A DNA stretch of 64,000 nucleotides. It comes from Dryomyza anilis. Its lineage: Eukaryota > Arthropoda > Insecta > Diptera > Dryomyzidae. A program made the position numbers and the translations under genes. Shown here piece by piece: positions 1 through 11,476 of this stretch (its first letter is position 1; the number at the start of each line of letters is the position of its first letter). The stretch lies in the NCBI GenBank assembly GCA_951804985.1, contig OX638131.1, positions 39,250,044 to 39,314,043 of the forward strand, in the 5' to 3' direction. Below the pieces are notes generated by a model that was given only the letters and a program-made list of their open reading frames with translations, was not told where the DNA came from and did no database searches.

Positions 1-19
1 AAATATTTATATTATCTAA

Positions 20-20
<1 letters not shown>

Positions 21-90
<70 letters not shown>

Positions 91-92
91 AT
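21..92. repeat. (AAAT)n microsatellite
   Basis: Uninterrupted tetranucleotide run of AAAT units. The remainder of bases 1-277 is AT-rich and shows no gene. Confidence 0.95.
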
Positions 93-473
93 ATATAGTG
101 CTATATTACATGTACGATAGTTACTAAGTATTTAAAAAAAAGCAATTGTCACATGTGCGTCTTGCACCCCTGATTGATTGGCGCCAAAATCTATTTTTTC
201 ACTTGTTCTTGTCCTCATCTATGATTCTAGTGTCTAGTTCTAGTGCTTTGTTGTGTTAATTTTAGTAATTGATTAAAATGTCGTCCTACTGTTGTATATT
301 GAACTCTATAAATTTCCAATTGAGAGAGGTGCTTTGCTAAAGCAATGGTGCAAAAATTTGCGTATTGATGAGGTGGTTTTGACTGGCTCGTCGCGGATTT
401 GCAGCAAACATTTTGATTCATCATGTATCGGTATAAAAAAATTAATATTTGGCGCGATTCCTACACTTTTCTT

Positions 474-1299
474 GGGTAAAATATATTTAATTAATTCAAC
501 TGTTAGTAGTAAAATCCCTGTTGCTCATGGTAGCATGTGTTATGTTGTGAATGTCTTTGATTGAGCGCAAAATTTAAATCTTTTTTCATATAGTTGCAAT
601 TTTATTTCTTTATCGAATTATTTTTCTTTGTTTTTTTTATGAAAAAAAAAATAATAATGTTGACGTCGTACAGTGAAATCGATACCAACAAATTATTTAA
701 TATATAAAATATGAACTAACCAAATATTTCATTTATTTTCTGAAAAATATATATATTTTTTTCTATTATTATATTTTTTAAGTTATTCTTCCTTATCATA
801 AATTTGTTTTTTTTTTATTTCAATTTTGGTAATTTAATTTTATAAGAAAAGATATATATGTGCCATTAACAAAAGAGTTATTATTTTTATTATAGTTATA
901 TGTTTTTTTATTCTAAATTAGTATTTTTTATTTTTAAAATGTATGTTTTTTTTTGATAGGTTCTCTTTAAAAGTTTTAGTTTAGCTTATCTTTAAATTTA
1001 GATTATCTTTAATTAAATAGTTGTATTTTAATAATTTTACATAATTGTATAATCACAAAATCAGTAAAATCGTATTAAAGAAATCATACAAATCATATTT
1101 TATTAAATTGATTATGAAATGCGGCAGGTAATAGTTAGCGTATATCTCGAAAAAAAAAAATCTGTTCTTATATACATACTTTAGAGTTAGAGCTTTTGTG
1201 GTACATTCTTGCATGATAATAATATATTTTTGCATGAAATTTAAAATTACTTTAAATAATTGAATAACAATTTTTAAAATCTACTGAATTTTAAAAATC

Positions 1300-1376
<77 letters not shown>

Positions 1377-2282
1377 ATATATATTTATATATATTTATAT
1401 ATATTTTTTATACCATATTCTAGATAACCATGTATCATTTTCTTGTTTAACGTTAGATCCTAAATGTTAAATAAATAATTAATAAATTGCTAAAATCAAA
1501 ATAAAAATGTCCGAGTTTATATCTACATATTTTAAAAAGGTGTAACAATATTACTATTCCTTAGTATATTAAAACTAGTCTGGACAATTAGAAGAAAAAT
1601 TGCATTTAAGGTTTATTTAAAGTTTATATTATTAGTAGTAGATAAAAATGGCTTAAAATGACGATTATAATTTTCTTAAAAACATTACGTATTAGGAAAA
1701 AAAAACGAAAATTTATAATAACTCGTTGCTGGTAATTATTACTGCACACTCATACATATCATATTACATAACGTTTTTAAGATAAGTGCTCACGTAATTT
1801 TAAGCCCCTTTTTACAAAATTTAATAATAATTTTCCGAAAAAACATTAAACGCAATTATTCCTTTAATTGTCTGAACTAATTTTAAGATAAAATTCCGAA
1901 ATTTTTCAAGTTTTTAGACAATTTTTTAATTATTTATTTAGCATTTTTAATCTAACGATAAATAAGAAAATGATTTATGGTTATCTAGAGCATAGTCCAA
2001 ACTAAAAATCAACGAAGACCAAATCTAAATAATTTGTGGCAATAATTTATTTAGAATTGACCTGAATAAGTGATTTATTTTAAATTAGTTAGCCTAATTC
2101 TATATAAATGTTTCTTCAGAGATAAATTTATTTTTCTCCCAAAATTGTTTAAATATAATGTAAAAAATATTAAAAAATAAATAAAAAAAAGGACGCACGA
2201 AAAAAGCATGATTAAATTTTATTTGCTTTTTTTTATCAATAAAAATATATAGTGGGTTGTTTTATTTAAATTGTAAATATAG
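474..2282 (+). other. Inferred intron of the THAP gene, AT-rich, no gene
   Basis: This span lies between the two THAP exons and has in-phase splice sites at each end. Apart from the TA microsatellite it is AT-rich with no supported coding sequence. It could instead be an insertion separating two unrelated THAP fragments. Confidence 0.45.
1296..1373. repeat. (TA)n microsatellite
   Basis: Long TA dinucleotide run followed by ATATTTAT-type imperfect repeats to about 1406. Confidence 0.95.
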
Positions 2283-3960
2283 GACATGATGACGAAGATT
2301 TAGAATTGCCTATTTTACATCCTGAACTTCCAGAAAAAAGTAGACTTTGCTGTGTAGATGATTGTGACAACAACTTTCGGAATTGCACTATATATTCTTT
2401 TCCAAGTGATGAAAATAGGAGACAAGCTTGGATTGAAGTATTAAATCTACAGGAGAAGGCGAAACTTGTAAAAAAATTGTTTATTTGTGCAAAACATTTC
2501 CATGCTGATATGGTAATGCCAACTAAACTCAAAGAAAATGCTTTTCCAAATAGTGTGAATAATGTCAATGAATTAGCGATATTTAACAAAAACAATGACT
2601 TGATTTTAGAAGACCAATTTATTGTGCCAGATGAACGAGAAGATGTTCATGACACTACATGTAAAAATTGCCAAAAGTTCTGCATGCTTGCCGACTATCA
2701 TCGCAAAAATTTGACTATTGCTGAAACGAAATTTAATATCGAAAGAGAACAATTTAAATCACAAAAAAGCATTGACGACAAATTATGAATTCTTTAAAAG
2801 ATAAATTAGAAGCTGAGCTACAGGAATTAAAAAATAGTAGCATACATTTGCCAGACAAACAAGAAAACAAAATAAATGCCGAAGCAACAAGATACTTTAT
2901 AAAAAAAATGAATGATGGGTTTGATTTATGTAATTCGAAAAATTTCAATGACAAAAATTATATGAAACACCCGCTAACAAAAAACAGTAACAAATTAAAC
3001 GAAATAAAAGAATTTATAAATTTCTTAAATACCTTAGTGCTCGCAAAAAAAAATAAATGTATTTGCTTGGCCGGTTTAAAATTTACATTGAATTCAATAA
3101 TAATGCTTACAAACGACATTTTTGAATTCTCCAACATATCGTTTTTGATGACTGGACGATTGAGTCAGGATTCGTTGGAGAATTATTTTTCGGTCTTACG
3201 ATCACGGTTTGGAAATAACGTGAATCCATCTGCTCGCGAAATACAGTACCTTTCGGCGAGAATATTGACCATGAAATTCTTAACATACAACCACCAATCA
3301 CGCAACGCAAACTGCATATCTGGCGATGATCTTATGTTGGAGTGGAACAATAATACTATTGATGATGAGGATAATAATGAAAAAATCAATGCCAAAGATT
3401 TAAATATTATTTCCGTGAAAAAAGCGGAGACCACTAATCAATCCGAAACAGATTTAACTGGAGTTGAAATTGATGCAGCCAGGTATTTTGTTGGATATGC
3501 TTTAAAAGCAAAATTATACAAATTGATAAAGTGCGATAGATGCGAACTAATAATGAACAAACTAGATCAAATATCATTTGATAGTGAGACATTTGTATTA
3601 GTAAAAAATTATAGTAGTGAAAAATTATTATTAAAAAACCCATCGGATGAATTTTTTGATATTTGTGTTACTCATTTTTCCGTTTTTAAAAAAATGTTTG
3701 GAAATATTTGCTACCTACCAAATCTTAAATTACGAATAATCAATGAATGTATAATTCAAACAGATATTTTATATCCACAATGGTTTGACAAAACGGATAA
3801 GTGCTATAAACATAGGATTTGCATAATGGAACACTTAATATTAGTATTAATACGCAAAAATGCAAGATGGTTGTATCAGGAGAAGAAAGCTATCGATATT
3901 AAAAGAAAAAAAGACAAACAATTAAAGAAAAATGCAAAAATTAGGCGTCTATTACAATAA

Positions 3961-5299
3961 CAAATTTAAACATTATTTTTATTTTTTATTGTATGAAAAG
4001 ATACTTAGTGTATGAATTGTGTGTCATTTGAATAATTTGATTTATAACGTCATATTATTTAAATTGATTTAATAACGGATTTAATTAAATTAAATAAATT
4101 TAATTAAAATACTATTTTAAAAATTTATATCTTTATTGAAAATGTGTATCAAAATAAGATTATTAAAAGTGTTAAAGAATTAAAAATTTAATTCTTCTTA
4201 AAATATCAAAATTCTAAATGAAAAATTTAGCTTTTTATAATTTTGATTTTGAAACAAATTATGAATTTCTAATTATCGGTATCAATTCCAGCTCAAAGGT
4301 GGTGTGGAAATGTATTTCCATATTAAAAAAATGTAATTTATAACATGTATAACTCAAGTTAATTTGTATTTTCAAGATATAGTCCCAGCCAATAATATAC
4401 AAAGAAATGTTATTATTCTTACACGTTTTAAAAATATTTTGTTGTAAACTCGGACATTTTTATTTTAACCAGATGTATTTAGTTTCGCACCTTAATAAAA
4501 ATATGTATGTATATACAAAAGTACTAAAACACATGATCGTTCATATTATTTTGGCCACCACTGTATATATTTTTGATACCTATTGCATTTTTTGTAAACA
4601 TTTTTACCTACATAATAACAAGTAATACCTGCATATGAACTATGAACATGAAATAAAAAGTATTCAAATATAATTAATTAAATTCAAATTTAAATAAAAA
4701 GTGTTTGAATTTAAATAAAACGACTAAGGGTGAAAACGTACCGAAATGTATTTTTTTTTTTTACTTTTCCCTCGGTGCAACATATTATTTTTTAATTGAA
4801 TTGACTTTATAATTTATAATAATTTATTTTTCAAATTTTATGATGTTTTTACTTTATTTTAAAAAACTATTAAAATAATACTTTTTTTTTTTGTACAAAT
4901 TGCAATTTAATCTTTCTTTATACAAATGATATTAAATCATTAAATAAATACTTTTAATAAATAATAAAAATTTGTAATTTAACTAATTTAACCGAGTGAT
5001 GAAATTTTTGAGTTTAAAGAGATTTTCACGAAAATTTTGTAATTTTCACCAATAATTTAGTTATAATTTCTTGGTTTTAAAACACTGTTTTTATAAAAAT
5101 TTAACTTAAAAAAAAAACAATTTAAAATTTTCAGTTTAATATTTAGCAAAAATAGTTTTTATATTTGAGAGTATAATATTACATAATATAAAAATAAGTT
5201 AATCAAATGAATGCATTTAATTAGTCATACGACTTCAACAAAAATTTTAAAATCAATTTATATTTAAAAATATATATTTATTTTATTTGTCCTTAATTA
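3961..5299. other. AT-rich intergenic DNA, nothing recognised
   Basis: Dominated by A/T tracts. Short open frames here (for example 4407-4625) have no recognisable domain and AT-driven codon use, so no gene is supported. Confidence 0.6.
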
Positions 5300-5545
5300 T
5301 TTCAATAGTATTCCAATAGTATATTAATATATTATGTAATGTATATAGTATGTTCAAATACTTGGTTAATTATGCAAGCATCAATTATGCAGAAAATACA
5401 AAACAAATAAATTCTGCCAATTGTAAAAAGAATTTCATTCATAATTTTCAACGTTTTTGGTAAAAACGATTGCCAAAATCCGATCGTTAAAATTCGTTCG
5501 GCAAATGTATATCTAAAAATAGAAAATATACTGCATACACACACA
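5300..5545. repeat. Diverged duplicated block, copy 1
   Basis: Shares with 5715-5955 an ordered series of segments: CAATAGTATTCCA(G/A)TAGTA, CATCAATTATGCA, AAATAAATTC, CAATTGTAAAAA, CGATTGCC, CCGATCG and AAAATTCGTTCGGC. Same orientation, about 415 bp apart. It may be a duplicated 5' region or a non-autonomous repeat. Confidence 0.75.
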
Positions 5546-5714
5546 CAAAATAAGAACTTTTTTCGAATGGAATTTCAACTTCTGAAATTAATCCATTTTT
5601 TATTATTATATTAATCAAGAAAGTTTAAAAAAAATTGGAGTGAATGTATTTGATTAGTTAGTTTTACTTCTACAACGAAGATATAATAATATATTTTTAT
5701 TATTTAAGAATTAA

Positions 5715-5955
5715 ATTTTTTATAATTATTCCAATAGTATTCCAGTAGTATAATTGTAATTAATATAGGCAAATAATATGCAATAAATATGGGTAAACAC
5801 ATGGCGGACATCAATTATGCATAAAATACAAAATAAATAAATTCCGTCAATTGTAAAAATATTTTCATTCACAATTTGCAACATATTCGGCAAAACACGA
5901 TTGCCCACAAACCGATCGCTAAAATTCGTTCGGCTAAAATCTAAAAATAGAAAAA
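5715..5955. repeat. Diverged duplicated block, copy 2
   Basis: Second copy of the 5300-5545 block in direct orientation, with many substitutions and small indels. It abuts the promoter-like region of the gene at 6364. Confidence 0.75.
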
Positions 5956-5999
5956 ATAATGCATACACGCAAAATGAGTGAAAATATTGCAGAAATGAG

Positions 6000-6362
6000 T
6001 GAAACAAAACAGCTGTTTTTTATTTTAATCGCGACAACCATGCCGGAATTCCTCGCGATAACCCTGACCAATGTTGGACACATCGTTTTTGCGCTCTCAG
6101 ATAATTCGAACTCGGATGAAATCTCTTTATATATTTATACTCTCTGTTCGTTATCGATAAATACGATATCGCCGATATATTTTCGTAGTATACATATGAA
6201 GTTTCGAAAATTCGAAGTGGACTTTTGCATTTTCGAAATATTCGAAGTGAACTTTTGAAGTTTCGAAATATTCGAAGTGAACTTTTGAAGTTTAAACTAT
6301 TATTAATAATAATAATAAACAGACGTGTTATTTACTTATTTACATCGGTGGATTTTCCTTAA
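6000..6362 (+). promoter_or_regulatory. Promoter-like region with E-box/CAGCTGTT and DRE-type TATCGATA
   Basis: CAGCTGTT at 6010-6017 and TATCGATA at 6152-6159 match two core-promoter motifs known from fly housekeeping-type promoters. They lie 200-350 bp upstream of the ATG at 6364. The span is less AT-rich than its surroundings. Function is inferred from motifs only. Confidence 0.45.
6198..6293. repeat. Three tandem ~30-bp repeats (TTCGAAATATTCGAAGTG)
   Basis: Units begin near 6201, 6230 and 6260. The last two are nearly identical and the first is diverged. Each unit carries two TTCGAA palindromes, just upstream of the three-exon gene. Confidence 0.9.
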
Positions 6363-6363
6363 T

Positions 6364-7400
6364 ATGGATTCATTTTTGCCGACTACGTCGTTTGCAGAAG
6401 CAGAGCTTATTATTAAGTATGTCCTATTTTAATATTAAACGAAAATGTGTTCAATATGTTTTTATGTACTGCATGACGATTTTTCACCAAGAAAATGTGA
6501 ATCAGACAACGACAACTACTATGAAGACATAGAGTACATTATAGATGAGTCCCCCGTTCATTCTGAAGAAGAAACTATTTTACCCTTTTCAGAATCCCCA
6601 GATAGTAGTTCCTCAGGTAAGTAATCTTTTTGTTTTTTTTTTTTGGAAGGACACTTATATTGTAGTTTTTAGAAAAGGAATGCAAACCAGAAATTATTTC
6701 GAAAAGAAGGCCGAGACGTACTCACTTGTGGAAGGCTAACATAAGGAAAAAACTAAGAGAATCTGGGCAACCATACATCTCCACAAGCAACAAGGAGGTA
6801 CCGGCAAAAACACTAAAAGCTCCATGCAAAGATTGTATTTATAAATGTGCAAAAGTATTTTCTACTGATGACCGAATGAGTATTAACCGATCATTTTGGA
6901 GTATGACTGACGAAGAAAAAAATAGCTTTTATTTAAAATTTGTAATTCGACTACCTGTTAAACGTCGCAGAACTTCCACGGCAAATATTAAACAATTCTC
7001 GTATAATTACTATTTCGAGAAAAACCAATCTACATACCGTGTTTGCAGACTTTTTTTCGTCAACACATTATGCATTGATCAGAAAAGAATATACTACAGT
7101 TTTGAAAACTTAAGAGATGCAGATACAGGTTCTCCACTTCCAAGGAAAAAGGGAAAAAATGTCAAAAGAGGTACGGCACCAAATAAGTTGGCAGAAGTTC
7201 GCGAACATATATCAAGTTGGGTCATATATGAATCGCGTTGCAGTCCGCCAGATTCCATAGTTACATATAACAACGGAAATCTAAACATAAATAAAATGTA
7301 CACACTATACCTTCAAAAATATGAAAGTCCTGTTTCTATAAATACGTTTCGCAGAATTTTTAAAAAGGACTTTAATAATGACTGCATTAAAAAAGAATAA
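6364..7400 (+). CDS. Three-exon gene, 301 aa; resembles the N-terminal part of a dispersed insect (possibly transposon-derived) protein family
   Basis: Exons 6364-6416, 6492-6616 and 6673-7400 join in phase through GTATGT/CCAAG and GTAAGT/TTTTAG splice sites to an uninterrupted 301-residue frame. Exon 1 begins MDSFLPTTSF. Exon 2 is acidic and serine-rich (about residues 20-60). Exon 3 opens with a basic block (KRRPRRTHLWKANIRKKLR, about 68-86). A CKDCIYKCAKVF cysteine motif, a VKRRR block and a PVSINTFRRIFKKDFN segment near the C terminus follow. From memory, the KRRPRRT, cysteine-cluster and FRRIF order occurs in longer proteins scattered in multiple copies through aphid, fly and other genomes, suggesting a mobile-element origin. 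The expected continuation after KKDFN is absent, so this copy looks C-terminally truncated. No enzymatic function is assigned. Confidence 0.6.
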
Positions 7401-7720
7401 CAAAAAATAAATTTGTTTTAAATGAATGATGTAGTAGTTTTCAATTCAACTTCTGTGGTACAACAAATTAAAATCGCTCATATTGAAGACAGATACAATT
7501 TTAAAAAAATTTGGAAATTAACCGTTATTCAAAAACTGATTGAAACGTTTTCGTATTTATCGGGTTAAAACAGAATTTTAGTCAATTTTTTTTATATTTC
7601 TTGTTTGAGTTCTAAAAACTAAAAAACAACATTTAAAATAGTACATATTACATCTTATTGATATAAGGCAATATATAAATAATTTATTAATATATTGAAT
7701 AATTTATATTTTAGTAAATA
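7401..7720. other. AT-rich spacer, nothing recognised
   Basis: No open frame with recognisable content; AT-rich 3' flank of the preceding gene. Confidence 0.6.
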
Positions 7721-9022
7721 TACAACAAAACGGCAATCATACGGAGTTATTTAGAAATACGGAGCAAAACGGAACTCTAACGGAGTCGTCCGATTTGACG
7801 GTACGTTAACGGACCGTAATCGTATATGCTACGACGGATACTTGCTCAATACTCCGTAAACATGCCGTCAATGTATGTACAACAAATTCTAGAATTTAAC
7901 GACGACTCTATGATCAATATTTCGGGACTAAAGCAGATATTTCAATACGACTTTTGCTTGGTGGCGTTAAAAGCGTTTCACATAGAAAATTTGTCAATTT
8001 TTTCGATTGTCAATTTTTTAGCAGGTCGTTCTGAAACATCAACTTAATTTTGGTATAATTTATAATATCTTCTTGCGATCCTGATTTAACTTTTATTCTA
8101 TTGATTTTAGAATCTTTGAGAGAAAAAAACACTCACATTTCAATTTCCAATAGAATATCTCAATTTCTTTCGAATTTTAGTTTACTCTATTTTAATTGGA
8201 AAAATCTCCATTACATTTTAAATTATCCGAATCGAAAATAACAAATTCAAATTCCAATATCCTTTCAAATGGATTTGAAATAAAATATATTTTTATTTTG
8301 ACGGATAAAAACATCGAAATTACTGATTATTTTGAATCATTCTAAATTTATGATAATCTGAGAACGATCTTCGAAGATTGTATAAATTTATAATTAATTA
8401 AATATATATTTATTGTTTTGGTCTTTGTTGACACGAAATTGATGATGGAAATACCATGTGGAATTTCAGTAGATTACAAAATTATTAACACCAATTATGT
8501 TGTTTGGTAAAAATTGTATGTTTCATATTCAATTTTATTCATAATAAGTTTGTTTCTTGTAAAATAAAAATATGCAAGAGGTCATTTAGTATACATTGTA
8601 TGGTATGAAAACGGTGTTTTTAATCTATTCATTCCGTTATTCATACAGATCTTCGGTACGTTAACGGACCGTCAAAACGCATTCTCAACGGACTCACTCC
8701 GTATTTTGTCCAGAATGGCGGTCCGTTAACGGACCGTCATAACGTAATATCAACGGATGCACTCCGTATTTCATCCAGTTTGAGGTCCGTAAACGTACCG
8801 CCGAAACGTACTCTCGACGGACTCACTCCGTTTGTAATCCAGTATGACGGTCCGTTAACGTACCGTCGAAACGTACTCTCAACGGATTCAAAATCCGTTT
8901 CGATGTTCCTCTTTATCCGTTCACTGGACCGTTTTTGTATCCAGAAAACGGAACGTTTACGGAATCGTATTCCGTATTGCTGTTCCGTATACGGCACCGT
9001 TAACGGACCGTTTTGTTTCTTG
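7721..9022. mobile_element. Palindrome-rich repetitive element (ACGGTCCGTTAACGGACCGT motif), MITE-like
   Basis: Both ends carry inverted AACAAAACGG (left 7724-7733; right as CCGTTTTGTTTCTTGG near 9007-9022). The flanks (7738-7870 and 8635-9015) are dense with CGG/CCG words. The right side contains about five diverged 60-70 bp tandem units, each with a GGTCCGTTAACGGACC-type palindrome and an ACGGA-TCACTCCGTAT block. The centre is AT-rich. Open frames within it are repeat-derived. A stretch near 7930-7965 is shared with the MITE at 9379. Exact boundaries and target duplication are uncertain. Confidence 0.65.
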
Positions 9023-9340
9023 GGTATTTATTGTTTTATTTATATTGTTTACAGTAATTATTTCATTATTCCTCAATTACCTCAATATGACATCGCTAAC
9101 GTATTGTGAATGACAACCATAGTTACCAAATCACAACGAAAAATACTTTTTCCTATACGACTTATTAAACAGAAGACGTGGTAATTTTAGTTTATTAAAT
9201 TCCAAGAGCAATTAGAAATTACCAGAAAATTTCATACAGTAAAAAAATGTCCACAAAAATACCACAGCATGTAATATTAACACAAAAATACCATACAAAT
9301 TCTCACATGCAATTAAAATTGTCACAAAAATTAACAATGA

Positions 9341-9921
9341 CTGCATTCAGCGACCTTAGCAGATGTGAAGCTGTAGAGTAAAGCAGATGTTTCAATGCGA
9401 CTTTTGCTTGCTTGGATTTGACAGATGAATAGAACTACATGCGTTCATATGGCACCAGACTAAATAGAAAGCGTTCAAAGCTTTTGAAGTCGAAAAAATA
9501 GAAAAATTTTATTTTTGAAAAGATTTGTATGTTTTGACAGCTACAAAAATATCAGAAGTCTGTAAAGCAAGCAAGCAAAGCAAGTCACATTGAATCATCC
9601 CATCCGCTTTATTTGGTTTGAATGGCATAATACCCTCAACATGTTTAGTGAGCGGTCGTTATTTTTTCCACCAAGAAATTTGTACGTTATATTTGCGCTG
9701 CCTTTGTTATCGATAACATTTTAACTGAAATATTTAAAAACAAAAATGAAATTTAGATTGGAAAAATATGTTTTCAATCAATTAAAGAGTTGTATGTAAA
9801 TTTAATAAAATATTAATAATAATTTCTTTTGTAAATTGACAGATGAGATGGCGTTGCATTCAATAAAAGTGAGCGATTAGTTAGTGAGCAGTCTCGCAGC
9901 TGTTGATGTCGCTGAATGCAG
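9341..9921. mobile_element. MITE with CTGCATTCAGCGAC terminal inverted repeats, containing a nested MITE
   Basis: CTGCATTCAGCGAC at 9341-9354 is an exact inverted match to 9908-9921. The window's last 80 bases start a second copy (63921 onward) sharing the terminus and the internal AATGGCATGATT-CTCAACATGTTTAGT segment but lacking bases 9379-9611, so that inner stretch is a later insertion. No convincing target duplication was found. Confidence 0.8.
9379..9611. mobile_element. Nested palindromic MITE (TAAAGC-GATG termini)
   Basis: Left arm TAAAGCAGATGTTTCAATGC and the following CTTTTGCTTGC are matched in reverse complement, imperfectly, by the right arm ending CATCCGCTTTA. It is absent from the copy of the host element at 63921. 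A related left-arm sequence lies at 7930. Confidence 0.7.
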
Positions 9922-10394
9922 CTAATAAAAAAAAAACACTATGATGTAAAAAAATCCTTCGCTAAAATTTCATTACCAAAATACCACAACTATTAAAAAT
10001 TACCATGGGAATTACTTTTCCCACAGCATTTAAAAATTACTACTATTTTACCCACACTTAAGAAATTATCCATCATTGAAACTAATTTCATTACCCACTT
10101 TTATTTTTTTACCAATTTTAATTTTTATTAAAAATTTGGATCAGCAATAGGCATTCCAATGGATATCCAAATCGGGTAATTTCACAAATTAAAGAACTAT
10201 AAAATTACCCACTTTTAGAAAAGCATTACTGGGAAAAGCATTACTGATTGGCCATCATGCCCGCAATGAGATGAAAAAAAATTGACGTTTCATTTAATAA
10301 TCAAGTGAAGAAAATATCAATTTTTTCACTCCGCCATTTACCTAGCGAATAAAGTTGAATTATTTCACTGAAAATAAGTTAACTTTATCGCAAA

Positions 10395-11238
10395 ATGACG
10401 GAATTGCTAATCGACACGAACATACGTGTCTGGGTGTTTCTGCCCATAGTGCTAATCACATTTTTTGTGGGCATCATTCGCCACTATGTCTCGGTATTGA
10501 TTTCCACACAGAAGAAGGCAGAGCTGACACAGATCCAAGACAGGTGAGGAGCTGCTGTGACAAAGTGCAAACTGGTCATTATGCTGCTACTTAATTTTCT
10601 TTGTTTCCCCTTCTTTTTTTTTGTGTTTTAGTCAAGCAATGATGCGGGCACGTCTGCTGCGTGAGAATGGAAAATACCTAACCGCACACTCCTTCGCCAT
10701 GCGTAAGAACTTCTTCAACCACGAAGAGACCGGCTACTTCAAGACGCAAAAACGTGCGCCAGTGGCTCAGAACTCTACTGCCATGCTGTCGGATATGGTA
10801 AAGGGCAACTTCATCAATGTGTTGCCCATGGTTGTCATCGGCGGCTGGATCAATTGGATGTTCTCTGGCTTCGTCACCACAAAGGTGCCTTTCCCGTTGA
10901 CGCTGCGCTTCAAGCCCATGTTGCAGCGTGGTGTCGAACTCGCCTCACTGGACGCTGCCTGGGTATCGTCCGCCTCTTGGTATTTCCTCAACGTGTTTGG
11001 TTTGCGCTCGATCTATACGCTGGTGTTGGGCGAGAACAATCAAGCAGATCAGACGCAGGCGCAGGCCGATGCAATGACAGGCATGGCAGCCGCAACGCCA
11101 CAAGATCCCAAGGCTGCGTTCAAGGCCGAGTGGGAGGCGCTAGAGATCACCGAGTACCACAACGCGCTGAAGAACGTCGAGAGCGATCTGCTGCACCAGG
11201 CCGGCCTCGGCGCTGAAGAGAACAGCGTACGCCACTAG
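10395..11238 (+). CDS. EMC3: ER membrane protein complex subunit 3
   Basis: EMC3 is the Oxa1/YidC-like core subunit of the ER membrane protein complex, which inserts tail-anchored and other transmembrane proteins. Exon 1 (10395-10543) and exon 2 (10632-11238) join across an 88-bp intron (GTGAGG...TTTTAG), giving 251 aa, the usual family length. The N terminus ([23 protein letters not shown]) is the conserved start and first membrane segment (about residues 12-31). Further segments are near 111-132 ([20 protein letters not shown]) and 163-183 ([18 protein letters not shown]). The hallmark [19 protein letters not shown] motif lies between them. The C-terminal tail is acidic and cytosolic in the family. 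The start is the first ATG that supplies the conserved N terminus. Polyadenylation signals AATAAA lie at 11261 and 11377. It is convergent with the CFAP20-like gene. Identification is by sequence memory and is very secure. Confidence 0.97.
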
Positions 11239-11260
11239 GCAATAGTTTAAATAATAGTTT

Positions 11261-11382
11261 AATAAATCTTCATTTATGGCATAATTAGCGTTAAAGCGGC
11301 AAAAGCGGTTCTTCTGAAAGTGTTTTCGCAAGATGCCACGTTAGGGCGTCACGGCGCATTTTTTATGTAAACTTCAAATAAA
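11261..11382 (+). terminator. Polyadenylation signals of EMC3
   Basis: AATAAA at 11261-11266 and again at 11377-11382. The opposing gene's signal (TTTATT on this strand, 11425-11430) is close by, so the two transcripts may abut or overlap. Confidence 0.6.
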
Positions 11383-11476
11383 AACGAAAAAAAAAAACAA
11401 CTCGACTTTTTAAGAATTTTGTATTTTATTCAATTGCTGGAAACAAGATACGCCGAACATTTACTATAACGTGTAT

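Larger units (their letters stand above)
278..3960 (+). pseudogene. THAP / P-element transposase-like gene, two THAP domains, catalytic middle missing, frameshifted
   Basis: THAP domains are C2CH zinc-finger DNA-binding modules typical of P-element transposases and genes derived from them. Exon 1 (ATG at 278 to about 473) gives a THAP-like end with YKFP, a tryptophan, ICSKHF (C-x2-H) and AIPTLF. Its first cysteines lie in another frame, so about 295-305 contains a deletion/frameshift. A donor (G|GTAAAA near 473) and an acceptor (ATATAG|GA at 2282/2283) join in phase to exon 2. Exon 2 has a second, complete THAP domain (CVDDC, AWIEVL, ICAKHF, AFP) followed by a charged coiled-coil-like stretch. 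A stop at 2786 overlaps an ATG at 2785 in another frame, which continues to 3960. The continuation has the P-transposase C-terminal signature (MTGRL-QDSLENYFSVLRSRFG near 3147-3210). The RNase-H catalytic and GTP-binding middle of P transposases is absent. It is most likely an internally deleted, decayed P-like element; a domesticated two-THAP gene with sequence errors is the alternative. Confidence 0.7.
9120..10245. repeat. ATTACCA-rich interspersed repeat, interrupted by a 581-bp insertion
   Basis: Bases 9120-9340 and 9922-10245 both consist of short recurring words (AATTACCA, ACCACA, AAAATACCA) and end in a duplicated AAAGCATTACTGGGAAAAGC motif. The element at 9341-9921 splits the block. 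It is probably a decayed mobile element. Confidence 0.5.

Noticed and set aside
5959..6258. 99-codon open frame starting MHTRKMSENIAEMSETK
   Set aside because: It overlaps promoter motifs and the 30-bp tandem repeats; no domain recognised.
8737..9109. Overlapping open frames on both strands
   Set aside because: They lie in the palindromic CGG/CCG array, where both strands read open because of the repeat.
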